Below, piece by piece: positions 54,417-64,000 of a DNA stretch of 64,000 bases. Both the position numbers and the translations under genes were made by a program. Source of the DNA: JAFMDF01 sp965222705 (GTDB taxonomy: Bacteria > Bacteroidota > Bacteroidia > Chitinophagales > Saprospiraceae); NCBI GenBank assembly GCA_965222705.1, contig CBDCUO010000005.1:124001-188000 (forward strand), in the 5' to 3' direction. A model generated the notes under the pieces. That model did no database searches. It was not told where the DNA came from and worked only from the letters and a program-made list of their open reading frames with translations. Positions within the stretch are counted from its first letter, which is position 1. Each line of letters opens with the position of its first letter.

Positions 54417-57400
54417 GCATTATTTTTCGTTCTAATTTTTCAATATTCATTCTTTTTCTAGGGGGGGCATTAGTTGGTTTTGCGCTATTACCTCGGCTTT
54501 CCATGCAGTATTTACCAAGCGAAAAGGCTCCGCGCCTTACTGTTAGTTATAACTGGGTAAACGCCTCACCAGAAGTATTGGAGAGGAAAGTAACATCTAT
54601 ACTGGAAGGGGCTTTTAATTTAATAATAGGTGTCAAACGAATTTATTCTGTCTCTAAACGACATGGCGGATATATTAATCTAGAATTAGATAAAAGAGCA
54701 GACTTAACATACTTACGCTTTGAAGTTGCTACAAAAATTCGCCAACTTTATCCCCAATTGCCCGAAGGACTTACTTTTCCCCAGATAAGTGTTCATAATC
54801 CTGATGAATCGTTTACAGAAACACCCTTACTTACATACTCACTTAGTGGGCAAGATAGCCCAGCTAACCTTTATCGCTATGCTCGAGAGGTATTAAGCCC
54901 TCCAATGGCATTTATCAAAGGTATTCAAAATATTAAAGTCAATGGAGGAAATTATTTGGAATGGCAAATTATGTATGACGATGCGCTTTGTAAGATTTTA
55001 GGTTTAAAAGAGGCCTTTCTTCTATCGGCACTCCAATCCCATTTTCAAAAAGAAGCTTTGGGTATAATTCAACAAGGAGTTGCTACTGTTTTTATACAAT
55101 TAGATAATGAATTAGGCGCAACTCCAATCCAAGTAAAAAAACAACTTGAAAGTATTCCTTTAATGCACAAGGATAATCGCATTATCTATCTAAAAAATAT
55201 TGCAACAGTTCAACTTAGCGAACAAGCTCCACGCTATCACTATAGGATTAATGGAAAAAACAGTATCCGACTATTATTTTTTCCAGAGCGTAATGTTAAT
55301 ACTTTAGATCTAGCAAATGTTATAAAAAGAGAAATGAAGCATTTGGAGCAATACCTGCCTCCTTCCTACCAATTGTATATGGATGAGGATGCTACTGAAT
55401 ATCTACGACAAGAGTTGCAGAAAATAGGATATCGAACGGTTTTTTTCTTTAGGAATTTTATTGCTATTTGTGTTATTGATTTATAGAAGTTTTAAATATT
55501 TAATGATTATTCTGTTTAGCTTAATGGCAAATTTAGGCTTGGCTTTTATTGCCTATTATGCTTTAGAAATAGAATTGCACCTTTATGCTTTGGCAGGTAT
55601 TACGGTTTCATTTGGAATTGTCATTGATAATTCAATTATAATGATGCACCACATAAAGAAACAAGGCAATTTAAGGGTCTTTCCTGCACTATTAGCAGCT
55701 ACACTTACTACGATTGCCGCCTTAATAATCGTCTTTTTTCTGCCGGAAAAATGGCGAATCAATTTATTGGATTTTGCAAAAGTTATAGGTATTAACCTAA
55801 GTGTTTCTCTGCTAGTTGCTTTATGGTTGATCCCCGCTATGATGCAGCAATTTAAGTTAGATAGAAAGCATTTACAATACAAAGGCATGCTTTTTCGCAA
55901 AAAGCGAAGAATTATGTATTGGAAAAATTGCTATAAAAATCTTTTAACATTTCTTTTAAGTTGGCGAAAAACTGCCGTGCTTTTTATCATTTTAATTTTT
56001 GGTTTTGCCTGTTTTTTGGCTACCTAATAAAATAGATGGATGGAAATATTATAACCAGATATTAGGTAATGACTGGTATATTGAAAATGTAAAGCCTTAT
56101 ATAAATAAATATTTGGGTGGTACATTGCGTCTCTTTGCTTGGTATGTTTATGAAGGAGCGAATTACAGAGAAGCAAAAGAGACAATACTAACTGTTCAAG
56201 CAAGTATGCCAAACGGCACAACCTTAGCACAGATGGATGAGGTCTTCCGACAAGTAGAAGTCTATTTAAAGCAGTATGATATAGAAATCAAACAATTCGT
56301 TACTAATATTTATAATGGCCAATATGGAATAATGCATATTTACTTCAAAGCAAGATACCAATTTAGTTTTCCCTATTTACTAAAAAATCGGTTGGTTGAT
56401 TTTAGTACCAATTTGGGAGGGGGTAAAGTGGAATATTCGTGGTGTTGGCAAGGGCTTTAGTAACAGTGTTGCTAATACGCCGCCAGGTTATCGAGTAGCT
56501 GTATATGGGTATAATAAAGAAGAATTAAAAAAACAAGTAGCCACATTTGCCCAAAAACTTGAAGAACATCCGCGTATTAAAGCAGTTGACATAGAAGCTA
56601 ATATAGAGTGGTGGACAAAAGACCTCTATGAATATGAAATGAGCTTGGATAAAAAGCAATTGGGGGAGCGGGGAATTTCTCCGACCAATTTGAACTCTAT
56701 TTTCAATCAATACAATTTAGACCCTTATGCTGATTTTTATACGCCTAGGCAATATGCTGTTCGTTTAGTCAATCACCAATTGAATGAAAAAGATTTGTGG
56801 CAATTACAGCATAATCCCATAACCTCGGACAGTAGCCAATTCTATTTTAAAGATATTGGTAAGATAAAAAAGAAAAAGATAAGTAATGCCATTCATAAAG
56901 AAAGTCAACAATATATTAGAATGTTGGAATGGCAATATATGGGTGCGGCGCGTTTTGGAGATGCGTATTTTAAAGAAAAAAAGGCGGAAATGGAGAAAGA
57001 ACTGCCATTGGGCTATCGAATAGAACGCAATAAATTTGCTTTTTGGCAGGAGCAAACAAAAAACCAATACAGTTTATTCCTTTTAATTATCGGGCTAATA
57101 TTTTTTATTTGTGCTATTCAATTTGAATCTTTTCAACAAGCTATTGCTATTATTTTGCTAATTCCTATTTCCTATATCGGTATTTTTCTAACTTTTTATG
57201 GGTTTGATTTTACCTTTGACCAAGGAGGTTACACTTCTTTTATTTTGTTAAGTGGTTTAGTCGTAAATGGCTTGATTTTGATTATCAGTGATTTCAATTA
57301 TTATCAAAAAAAATATCCCAATCGCTCTTTTTTGAGCATATATAGCAAGGCTTTTGAACAAAAAATCACCCCCATTTTGCTGACAATTTTCTCTACCTCT

Positions 57401-57535
57401 CTGGGTTTAGCCCCATTTTTAATGCACGGACAAACAGAAGTATTTTGGTTTTCTCTAGCTGTTGGAACGATTGGTGGCTTACTATTTTCTATAATCGTTC
57501 TTACCTGTTTTATTCCTCTATTTTTGAAAAATTAA
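54386..57535 (+). pseudogene. RND-family efflux permease 2, three indels
   Basis: About 1050 residues when repaired. A TTG start gives MKENFKISKVGIIFRSNFSI, leading to the LLPRLSMQYLPSEKAPRLTVSYNW porter start of CzcA/CusA-like permeases. Three frame breaks are explained by single extra bases at T7 (55440-55446), T4 (56003-56006) and G5 (56419-56423), giving YRTVFSLGILLLFV, IFGLPVFWLPNK and STNLGGVKWNI. The proton-relay helix AGITVSFGIVIDNSIIMMHH and the second-half FICAIQFESFQQAI and LLSGLVVNGLILIISD are present. Three breaks in 3.1 kb is the highest density in the window. It is divergent from the propeller/peptide group and may share its adaptor. Confidence 0.75.
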
Positions 57536-57817
57536 AGATTGACTAAGGTCGAACTAAGCCTGGAAGTTGCCAAAGCTTTGGGTCGTTTTCTCTCTGAATT
57601 TTTGACCTCGTTAACTAAATTTCAACTATTTTCCCTACCTTTATCCTAATTATTTTAGACTTGAGGTGCAGGCAAATTTTTCTATTATCTACAAAATGGG
57701 ACTGTGCTGTAAGACAGGTATGGATTACAAAAATTTTGGGAATTTTTGTAATATGGACAACCGCTTACTTTTTTATTAGAAGAAAACTTGTCGGCATCCT
57801 AGACTCGTTTTCCAGGC

Positions 57818-60106
57818 ATGAATTTTATAAATAAACCCATACCTCTTCTTCTCTTACTCCTCCTACTCCCCAGTCAAATTTCCAAGGGCTGTGGCCCCTA
57901 TGATTACCGTTTTTATGGCTATTCTTTTATCAATCCCAAAATAATTGATTTGGATGCCTCTACGGCTCCATATTTTGCGGGCTTTGAGGCTATTTTTAAG
58001 CAACTACGCCCCAAAGAAGACCTTCAACAAAAAGATAATCTGACCGAATGGCAAGAACGCTTTTGTGGTATTCCAAAACTAATTGATCTACAACAAGTAA
58101 TTTATAGGGCTTCGCTAAGCGAAATGCGCTTGCTAAAGACAGCGGTTCAAAGCGAAACGATCCCTTTGGATTATCGAATGAAAAGTAATTCCTTTGCGCG
58201 CCATTTAGAAATGAATAAATGCCTAGAAGCAGTGGATTATCTGATTTTTGCCAAAAGATGCGAGCCTCATGTCATCGCACAAAGTAGTTGGGAAACGCCC
58301 AAAAGGGATACGATTACCATGCAGTTTTTAATAAAAGATGGTTTAAAGGAATTTAAAAAAGCAAAATCTCATTATTTCAAATTGCGCTATGCCTACCAAT
58401 TGGTTCGACTAGCACATTACAAAAAAAACTATGCCCAAACACTGGAATTATACGATTATTTAATGCCGAAAATAGATAATAATCCAAGCATTATCGAAAA
58501 CTGGATACTGGGGCATAAAGCAGGGGCATTAATGGCAATGGGGAGGAATGTGGAGGCCGCCTATTTATATGCCAAAATATTTCAAAACACCCCTAGCAAA
58601 CGGGCATCGGCTTATCGAAGTTTTAAAATAAAAACTGATGAAGAATGGATCGAGTGTATGAAGTTATGTAAAGATGATACAGAACGAGCCACCTTGTTCG
58701 CCTTACGGGCCAACGACCCTAACAGCCAGGCGGCAGCCGAAATGAAAAAGATATACGAATTGGACCCAACCAACAAGAATCTGGAATTGCTACTAATCAG
58801 AGAAATGCGAAAACTGGAAAAAGACTTACTAGGCCTGGAATTCAATCCAAACAGGAGTCAAAACAAACGCTATCATAAAATACCACGCAAAACAGCCGGG
58901 GAAAACGTGGTGGATTTGCAACAATTGGTTCGAATAGCTGCCACAGAGGAAAAAACGGCCACCCCTGATCTTTGGAAAATTGCAGACGGTTATTTGGAAT
59001 TGTTGGCGGGGGATTATTATGCAGCTAAAAAGACATTGGAAGAAATTAAAGGAAGCGTTGATGATCCCATATTAGAAGAGCAATTAGAGGCGATGATGAT
59101 GGTGGCGACTGTAGCGGGCATAGATGAAGTAGATATGCAAATGGAAGAAACGGTAGGTAGCTACCAAAAAAGTTTGCTTTTTACAAAATATCCGGATTTT
59201 AAAAAATTTATAAAAGATAAATTGGCTAAATTATATCATGAAAAGGGCTATGAGGGCAAAGCATTTCTCGAACAATATACGATGCAGCAGCTAAAATTTA
59301 ACCCCCAACTAGAATTGATAGAAGAGTTGATTCGCGTAGCCCAAAAGGAAAATCGGACCAAGTTGGAGGAGGTCATGGTGCTGAAAAAAGATGGTAGGAC
59401 AACGATAGAGAACGACCTGTGGGATATGAAGGGGAATTATTTTTTGAGCCAATTCCAGTTGGAAAGTGCCTTGGAAGCCTATCGCCAGATACCCCGCAAA
59501 GATCGAGATGACTATGGGCTGTTTAATCCATTTAGGGAAGAATTTGTGGATTGCATTAATTGTCGGGTTATTGATACGGCCGGCTATAATAAAGTAACCA
59601 TTATAGAGCGAATCCTGGAGTTGGAATACAAGGCAAAGGCAGATATGGAAACAGGGGCGGCTTATTACTATCAAATGGGCAATGCACTTTATAATATGAC
59701 TTACTTTGGCTATGCCTGGGAAACAACAGATTATTTCAGGAGTGGGTCCAATTGGCATTATTTAAAGACCGGCAATGATGTTTTTTCAAAATTTAATGCG
59801 CCTTACGGCAATCGAGAACTCCTCAATTGTTCGCTACCTCTTTATTATTACGACAAAGCTTATCGGCTCGCTCAAACCAATGAACTTGCCGCTAAGGCTG
59901 CTTTTATGGCTGCCAAATGTCAGCAAAATCTATTCTTTACAACGAGGGGGAGTAGTTATGAGGTCAATACAAACACCATTCCGTATGTACCAGACGGCTA
60001 TCGGCAATATTTTAAAATTTTAAAAGACCACTATGCAGACATAGAATTTTATGAAGAAGTCGTGCAGGAGTGCCTTTATTTTGAACAATATGCAGCGAGA
60101 AATTGA
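57818..60106 (+). CDS. Large TPR-type secreted protein of unknown role
   Basis: 762 residues with a signal peptide (MNFINKPIPLLLLLLLLPSQISKG) and the CGPYDYRFYGYSFINP start of a Bacteroidota family often found near the lipoprotein type seen at 46772-47825 (recollection, to be checked). Long helical repeats follow (LVRLAHYKKNYAQTLELYDYL, KAGALMAMGRNVEAAYLYAKIF, YEGKAFLEQYTMQQLKFN), suggesting TPR-like solenoid through residues about 170-550 and again near the C-terminus. No catalytic motif. The gene may have been adjacent to the 46772 lipoprotein before the RND/peptide island was inserted between them. Confidence 0.6.
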   Translation: MNFINKPIPLLLLLLLLPSQISKGCGPYDYRFYGYSFINPKIIDLDASTAPYFAGFEAIFKQLRPKEDLQQKDNLTEWQERFCGIPKLIDLQQVIYRASLSEMRLLKTAVQSETIPLDYRMKSNSFARHLEMNKCLEAVDYLIFAKRCEPHVIAQSSWETPKRDTITMQFLIKDGLKEFKKAKSHYFKLRYAYQLVRLAHYKKNYAQTLELYDYLMPKIDNNPSIIENWILGHKAGALMAMGRNVEAAYLYAKIFQNTPSKRASAYRSFKIKTDEEWIECMKLCKDDTERATLFALRANDPNSQAAAEMKKIYELDPTNKNLELLLIREMRKLEKDLLGLEFNPNRSQNKRYHKIPRKTAGENVVDLQQLVRIAATEEKTATPDLWKIADGYLELLAGDYYAAKKTLEEIKGSVDDPILEEQLEAMMMVATVAGIDEVDMQMEETVGSYQKSLLFTKYPDFKKFIKDKLAKLYHEKGYEGKAFLEQYTMQQLKFNPQLELIEELIRVAQKENRTKLEEVMVLKKDGRTTIENDLWDMKGNYFLSQFQLESALEAYRQIPRKDRDDYGLFNPFREEFVDCINCRVIDTAGYNKVTIIERILELEYKAKADMETGAAYYYQMGNALYNMTYFGYAWETTDYFRSGSNWHYLKTGNDVFSKFNAPYGNRELLNCSLPLYYYDKAYRLAQTNELAAKAAFMAAKCQQNLFFTTRGSSYEVNTNTIPYVPDGYRQYFKILKDHYADIEFYEEVVQECLYFEQYAARN

Positions 60107-60378
60107 GCTGGCTGCTGTCGGCAACATAATCCTTTTTTGACAGATTGAAGTCAGTAAAAAATGAATGCTTAAAAAACAATTTCCAATTAAATTCGGTTAT
60201 TTGGGCAATAAACAAAGCGGAGTAAAAGATCGCCGCTAAAAATAACATATACTTCATATTCGTAAGCCACATTATCAAAATAAAAATTTTTATATTGCGT
60301 TCTTAAAATAAAATTGGATTCGCCAGTGCGATTTTCAGGCGGAATTTGATTTAAGAACTGCATTTAAAACTAAAAGAT

Positions 60379-60639
60379 ATGACGCCAATTGACATTAAGC
60401 GTGAAGTAGCTGCTGTGTTACAAGAAATGGGTATTGCCGAGAAGGCCATCACCGACAAAGCTAATTTTAGTAAGGATTTAGGATTGGACTCTCTGGATTT
60501 TGTAGAAATGGTGATGCAATTTGAAGTAAGATTTAATATAGATATTCCAACCACTGAAGCAGAAGATATTTGTACGGTCAAGCAAGCGATTGATTATCTT
60601 CATAAAGCGCTCCGAAAGACTGCGGTCATTCGTTCCTGA
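60379..60639 (+). CDS. Acyl carrier protein
   Basis: 86 residues. The GLDSLDFVEMVM motif carries Ser38, the attachment site for phosphopantetheine, in the middle of a typical four-helix protein (DIKREVAAVLQEMGI, then FEVRFNIDIPTTEAEDI). It serves as the carrier for acyl chains in fatty acid or secondary lipid synthesis. It is not beside the usual fabF/fabG genes, so a specialised acyl carrier protein is possible. Flanks are a TPR protein and a CoA-transferase. Confidence 0.9.
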   Translation: MTPIDIKREVAAVLQEMGIAEKAITDKANFSKDLGLDSLDFVEMVMQFEVRFNIDIPTTEAEDICTVKQAIDYLHKALRKTAVIRS

Positions 60640-60849
60640 TTTTCTTCTCCTATTTTTATTATTTCTCACCAAGAGGGATGGTTTGCTCAAAATCAACTAA
60701 TTATATGGATTGATTAGCTTGATTGGAAGCGGAAATTCCTGATTTTTTTCCCGAAATCAGCCTTGTGATTTAAAATAATTTTACTTTTGCTGAATTGAAT
60801 GTAAAACCTTGACCAGTGGCTCCTAATAGCCACTAATTATTTAGAACGC

Positions 60850-61545
60850 ATGAATAAATTAGTTGCTGATGCCAAAGCAGCCATCCGGGGCATTGAAAAT
60901 GGCATGACCTTGATGCTCGGAGGGTTTGGGCTTTGTGGCATTCCCGAAAACTGTATTGCTGCGCTGGTGGATGCAGGTGTCAGGGACTTGACCTGCATTT
61001 CCAATAATGCTGGCGTGGACGACTTCGGCTTGGGGCTGTTGCTACAAAAACGCCAGATAAAAAAAATGATTTCTTCCTATGTAGGGGAAAATGACGAATT
61101 TGAAAGACAAATGTTGAGTGGAGATTTAGAAGTGGATTTAATTCCGCAAGGCTCCCTGGCTGCTCGATGCCAAGCAGGTGGCGCGGGAGTACCCGCCTTT
61201 TTTACCCCTGCTGGTTATGGAACAGAAGTCGCTTTTGGTAAAGAAGTGCGTTATTTTAATGGAAAGCCACATATTTTGGAGCAAGCCCTGACGGCAGATT
61301 TTGCTATTGTTAAAGCCTGGAAAGGAGATCGCTTTGGCAATTTGATTTATAAGGGAACTGCTCGCAACTTCAATCCAGTCATGGCAATGGCTGGAAAAAT
61401 CACCATTGCAGAAGTAGAAGAAATTGTAGAGCCTGGAGCGTTAGACCCTAATTTTATTCATACTTCTGGTGTTTTTATACAAAGAATTTTTCAAGGTCAA
61501 AACTATGAAAAACGAATAGAAAAACGGACCGTTCGCCAAAAATAA
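60850..61545 (+). CDS. scoA: 3-oxoacid CoA-transferase subunit A
   Basis: 231 residues. The GGFGLCGIPENCIAAL loop and the SYVGENDEFERQMLSGDLEV and GSLAARCQAGGAGVPAFFTPAGYGT stretches mark the alpha subunit of succinyl-CoA:3-ketoacid CoA-transferase (SCOT/AtoD type). It binds the CoA/acid chain and pairs with the beta subunit, four bases after its stop. The pair moves CoA from succinyl-CoA or acetyl-CoA to acetoacetate. Confidence 0.94.
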   Translation: MNKLVADAKAAIRGIENGMTLMLGGFGLCGIPENCIAALVDAGVRDLTCISNNAGVDDFGLGLLLQKRQIKKMISSYVGENDEFERQMLSGDLEVDLIPQGSLAARCQAGGAGVPAFFTPAGYGTEVAFGKEVRYFNGKPHILEQALTADFAIVKAWKGDRFGNLIYKGTARNFNPVMAMAGKITIAEVEEIVEPGALDPNFIHTSGVFIQRIFQGQNYEKRIEKRTVRQK

Positions 61546-61549
61546 AGAT

Positions 61550-62203
61550 ATGTTAGACAAAACAGGAATCGCGAAAAGAATCGCTCAGGAACTGCAAGAC
61601 GGTTGGTATGTAAACCTTGGCATTGGCATTCCAACCTTGATTGCCAATTATGTTCCTGATGGCTTGAATGTGGTTTTTCAGTCAGAAAATGGCATTTTGG
61701 GTATGGGGCCTTTCCCCTACGAGGGCGAAGAGGATGCAGACCTAATCAATGCGGGAAAGCAAACCATTACGGCTCTGCCAGGAGCTTCTATTTTTGATTC
61801 CGCTACCAGTTTTGCGATGATTCGAGGACAGCATATCCAGCTAACCGTTTTGGGGGCAATGGAGGTGGCAGATAATGGAGATATCGCCAACTGGAAAATC
61901 CCGGGCAAAATGGTGAAAGGAATGGGGGGAGCAATGGATTTGGTCGCCTCTGCAGAAAATATAATCGTTGCTATGATGCACACGAATAGAAAGGGACAGT
62001 CCAAATTATTGCGACAATGTACTTTGCCTCTGACCGGAGTACAATGCGTAAAAAAAATCGTTACCAATCTAGCCGTTTTGGATATTACGCCTGCTGGTTT
62101 TAAGCTGATGGAGCGTGCGCCTGGTGTTTCTATAGAAGAAATTAAAAATGCAACTCAAGGCCGGCTGGTCATAGAAGAAGATATACCAGAGATGCAGATT
62201 TAG
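61550..62203 (+). CDS. scoB: 3-oxoacid CoA-transferase subunit B
   Basis: 217 residues. QSENGILGMGPFP contains Glu46, the nucleophile that forms the CoA thioester. The beta-subunit G-rich IPTLIANYVPDGLNVVFQ segment and the LTVLGAMEVADNGDIANWK stretch are typical. It forms the active enzyme with the alpha subunit directly upstream. The role is breakdown or synthesis of ketone-type acids. Intact. Confidence 0.94.
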   Translation: MLDKTGIAKRIAQELQDGWYVNLGIGIPTLIANYVPDGLNVVFQSENGILGMGPFPYEGEEDADLINAGKQTITALPGASIFDSATSFAMIRGQHIQLTVLGAMEVADNGDIANWKIPGKMVKGMGGAMDLVASAENIIVAMMHTNRKGQSKLLRQCTLPLTGVQCVKKIVTNLAVLDITPAGFKLMERAPGVSIEEIKNATQGRLVIEEDIPEMQI

Positions 62204-62464
62204 AAAACGAGAAGGCTTGCAAGTCATTGAGATACAGACCCTTGTGAGCCCAATCGCCAATCACTTAATACCGAATTAGTGCATTGGCATTTCCTTCTCC
62301 TTACGATTGAAACTTATAATTCTACAATTCACTTCCAAAGCCTGGAATTTTTTTTAAAAATTTGATACATTGTTGGTTGAGTAGAACCTATTGGAGGGAG
62401 GGTTGTTTTTAGTGTTAGGATTCTCCTTTTTATACAAATTTAATACAAAAAAAACATCGCTATT

Positions 62465-63256
62465 ATGGAATCGTTTATTGATTTTTGGTTAAGAGAGGCC
62501 TATCATATCGTTTCTCGTTATTTTATTTTTGCGGGGAGTGCTTTTGTGCTGTTTTACATTTTGTTGAAAAAACCAATGTGGTTTAGAAAGGTACAAAAAA
62601 AATTGCCAAAATTGAATGACTACGGTCGGGATGTAATTTATTCATTGATTACGGTGACTATTTTTGCAACTGTGGGGCTGTTGGTCTTTTTTTGGTGGAA
62701 ACCTTATACCAATATTTATAGTAGCATTGAGGACTATGGATTGAGTTATTATGCTTTCACTTATGTTTGGATGTTTTTTTTGCACGACGCTTATTTTTAC
62801 TGGATGCACCGGTGGATGCATCAGCCTAAACTATTTAAGTACATTCACTTAGTTCATCATAAATCCACTAATCCTTCTCCCTGGACAGCCTATGCTTTTC
62901 ATCCATTAGAAGCGGTTTTAGAAGTGGGGATACTGCCATTGATTGCTTTTACTCTGCCGGTTCACCATTCTGCTGTTGGCTTCTTCTTTTTATTTCAGAT
63001 TATTTATAATGTCTATGGGCATTTGGGCTTTGAGTTGTATCCAAGGGGTTTTAATAAGCACTGGTTGGGCAGGTGGGTCAATACTTCCGTAGCACATAAC
63101 TTGCACCATAAGGGATTTACGGGTAATTACGGTCTGTACACCTTGATTTGGGATCGCCTATGCGGTACTTTGAGAGAAGACTATGATACTACTTTTGAAA
63201 CAACGACTAATCCTGAAGCAGGGGTGAAAAAGGAAAAAGCTTTAACTTTGGGGTAA
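62465..63256 (+). CDS. Sterol desaturase/fatty acid hydroxylase family membrane protein
   Basis: 263 residues with several membrane segments in the first 100. The di-iron histidine clusters are complete: His107 in FLHDAYFYWMH with His115 and His119, His128, His131 and His132 in HLVHHKSTN, and HNLHH at 211-215. This fits the fatty acid hydroxylase superfamily, which hydroxylates or desaturates lipids with oxygen. The substrate could be a sphingolipid, sterol-like lipid or carotenoid. Intact; starts with an ATG at 62465. Confidence 0.9.
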   Translation: MESFIDFWLREAYHIVSRYFIFAGSAFVLFYILLKKPMWFRKVQKKLPKLNDYGRDVIYSLITVTIFATVGLLVFFWWKPYTNIYSSIEDYGLSYYAFTYVWMFFLHDAYFYWMHRWMHQPKLFKYIHLVHHKSTNPSPWTAYAFHPLEAVLEVGILPLIAFTLPVHHSAVGFFFLFQIIYNVYGHLGFELYPRGFNKHWLGRWVNTSVAHNLHHKGFTGNYGLYTLIWDRLCGTLREDYDTTFETTTNPEAGVKKEKALTLG

Positions 63257-63329
63257 ATTAAGATAATTTAGTAATGCTCAAAAATTGCCTTCCTTCTTTC
63301 TTTGAAATTGGGAAATAATTATTTGAGCC

Positions 63330-64000
63330 ATGCTTACCAAAGAATTTTTAAAACGAATGTTTCCAAAGTATGATGTGATTATAGTGGGGGCGGGTCATGC
63401 AGGTTGTGAGGCAGCCGTAGCAGCTGCAAATATGGGTTCGAAAGTCTTATTGGCGACTATGAATATGCAGACCATTGCCCAGATGTCCTGTAATCCAGCG
63501 ATGGGCGGTGTAGCGAAGGGACAAATTGTCCGCGAAATAGATGCGATGGGTGGTTATTCCGGCATTGTGACCGATCATACCATGATGCAATTTCGGATGC
63601 TAAATAAATCCAAAGGGCCAGCGATGTGGAGCCCCAGAGCGCAAAGTGATCGGATGCTATTCGCCCGAAAGTGGCGAACCCTGCTGGAAGCACATCCGAA
63701 CATTGACTTTTGGCAAGAAATGGTAACGGGGATTGTGGTAAAAAACAAACGAGCGATGGGCGTCCGCACAGGTATGGGCCTTGAGATCGAAGGACGAGCG
63801 GTTGTCTTGACAAATGGCACTTTCCTGAACGGATTAATTCATATTGGCGAAAAGCAATTTGGCGGCGGCAGAGCAGGAGAAAAAGCAGCTAAAGGCATTA
63901 CAGAACAATTAGTAGCATTGGGATTCGAGTCGGGTAGAATGAAAACGGGAACCCCTCCTCGTGTGGATGGTCGTACGCTGGATTGGGAAGCTATGGAATT
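63330..64000 (+). CDS. mnmG: tRNA uridine 5-carboxymethylaminomethyl modification enzyme MnmG, 3' end outside window
   Basis: The first 223 residues, from the ATG at 63330 (MLTKEFLKRMFPKYDVIIVGAGHAGCEAA). The FAD-binding GAGHAGCEAA is at residues 20-29. Family motifs SCNPAMGGVAKGQIVREIDAMGG and KSKGPAMWSPRAQSDR follow, as does the start of the GGGRAGEKAAKG stretch. With MnmE it adds the carboxymethylaminomethyl group to wobble uridine of certain tRNAs. The rest of the protein of about 620 residues runs past the window. Confidence 0.96.
   Translation, partial: MLTKEFLKRMFPKYDVIIVGAGHAGCEAAVAAANMGSKVLLATMNMQTIAQMSCNPAMGGVAKGQIVREIDAMGGYSGIVTDHTMMQFRMLNKSKGPAMWSPRAQSDRMLFARKWRTLLEAHPNIDFWQEMVTGIVVKNKRAMGVRTGMGLEIEGRAVVLTNGTFLNGLIHIGEKQFGGGRAGEKAAKGITEQLVALGFESGRMKTGTPPRVDGRTLDWEAME

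Noticed and set aside
60012..60278. Minus-strand frame of 88 codons with a signal-like start
   Set aside because: It overlaps the conserved end of the TPR gene in antisense, and no conserved domain is seen; the hydrophobic start may be chance. Not counted without homologs.

Overview
The window looks like a chromosome segment of a Bacteroidota bacterium, probably a Saprospiria-type marine or activated-sludge lineage (inference). The supporting signs are a type IX secretion C-terminal domain on a secreted peroxidase, many lipoproteins with Bacteroidota-type signal peptides, an RHS tip of the Bacteroidota kind, a DUF4221-like propeller next to a small secreted peptide, AT-rich spacers and weak ribosome binding sites. 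No rRNA, tRNA, CRISPR array or replication origin was seen.

Region 1 (1-25.4 kb) is a catabolic island, nearly all on the + strand. It holds a PdxA-like dehydrogenase (partial), a DUF1537 acid-sugar kinase, an SSS symporter, a sialidase-like propeller protein, a bicupin, two paralogous LamG plus propeller enzymes, a parallel beta-helix lipoprotein, a flavodoxin-fold oxidoreductase, an exported HpcH/HpaI-type aldolase, an aldehyde dehydrogenase, an enolase-superfamily dehydratase, a sulfatase and a PhoD-like phosphatase. Together these suggest external cleavage of a (sulfated) glycan, uptake, and breakdown of acid sugars through dehydratase, aldolase, dehydrogenase and kinase steps. A tightly packed four-gene cassette sits between the two LamG enzymes (9.3-13.2 kb): transglutaminase-like, RHS-tip/JAB toxin-like, lipoprotein, transglutaminase-like. 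An IS110-type transposase remnant lies at 23.2-23.6 kb.

Region 2 (25.9-46.6 kb) is mixed: a T9SS-exported animal-type heme peroxidase, a SulP permease, a CotH-like secreted protein, a very long helical protein with a barrel-like C-terminus plus a small repeat protein, GlmM, two LEA-like repeat proteins, a CDF zinc transporter, an MscS channel, a lactonase, an aldo/keto reductase and an amidohydrolase lipoprotein.

Region 3 (46.7-60.1 kb) is the most unusual. Two RND-type permeases and an RND/HlyD adaptor enclose a minus-strand group made of a DUF4221-like propeller, a Cys-containing lipoprotein and a 53-residue precursor of a Cys/Trp-rich secreted peptide (NVEALA-like, tentative). A nine-copy 6-bp microsatellite and a 12-bp inverted repeat sit in front of the second permease. 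I suggest a secreted-peptide export, sensing or resistance locus.

Region 4 (60.3-64 kb) is housekeeping: an acyl carrier protein, both subunits of a 3-oxoacid CoA-transferase, a membrane fatty acid hydroxylase/sterol desaturase, and the start of mnmG.

A striking overall feature is that seven genes carry apparent single-base indels, about ten events. Nearly all are single-base insertions, several in short homopolymers. All are in accessory or poorly conserved genes, and clearly housekeeping genes are intact. They could be sequencing errors or real decay; the sequence alone cannot decide. These genes are annotated over their whole reconstructed span.
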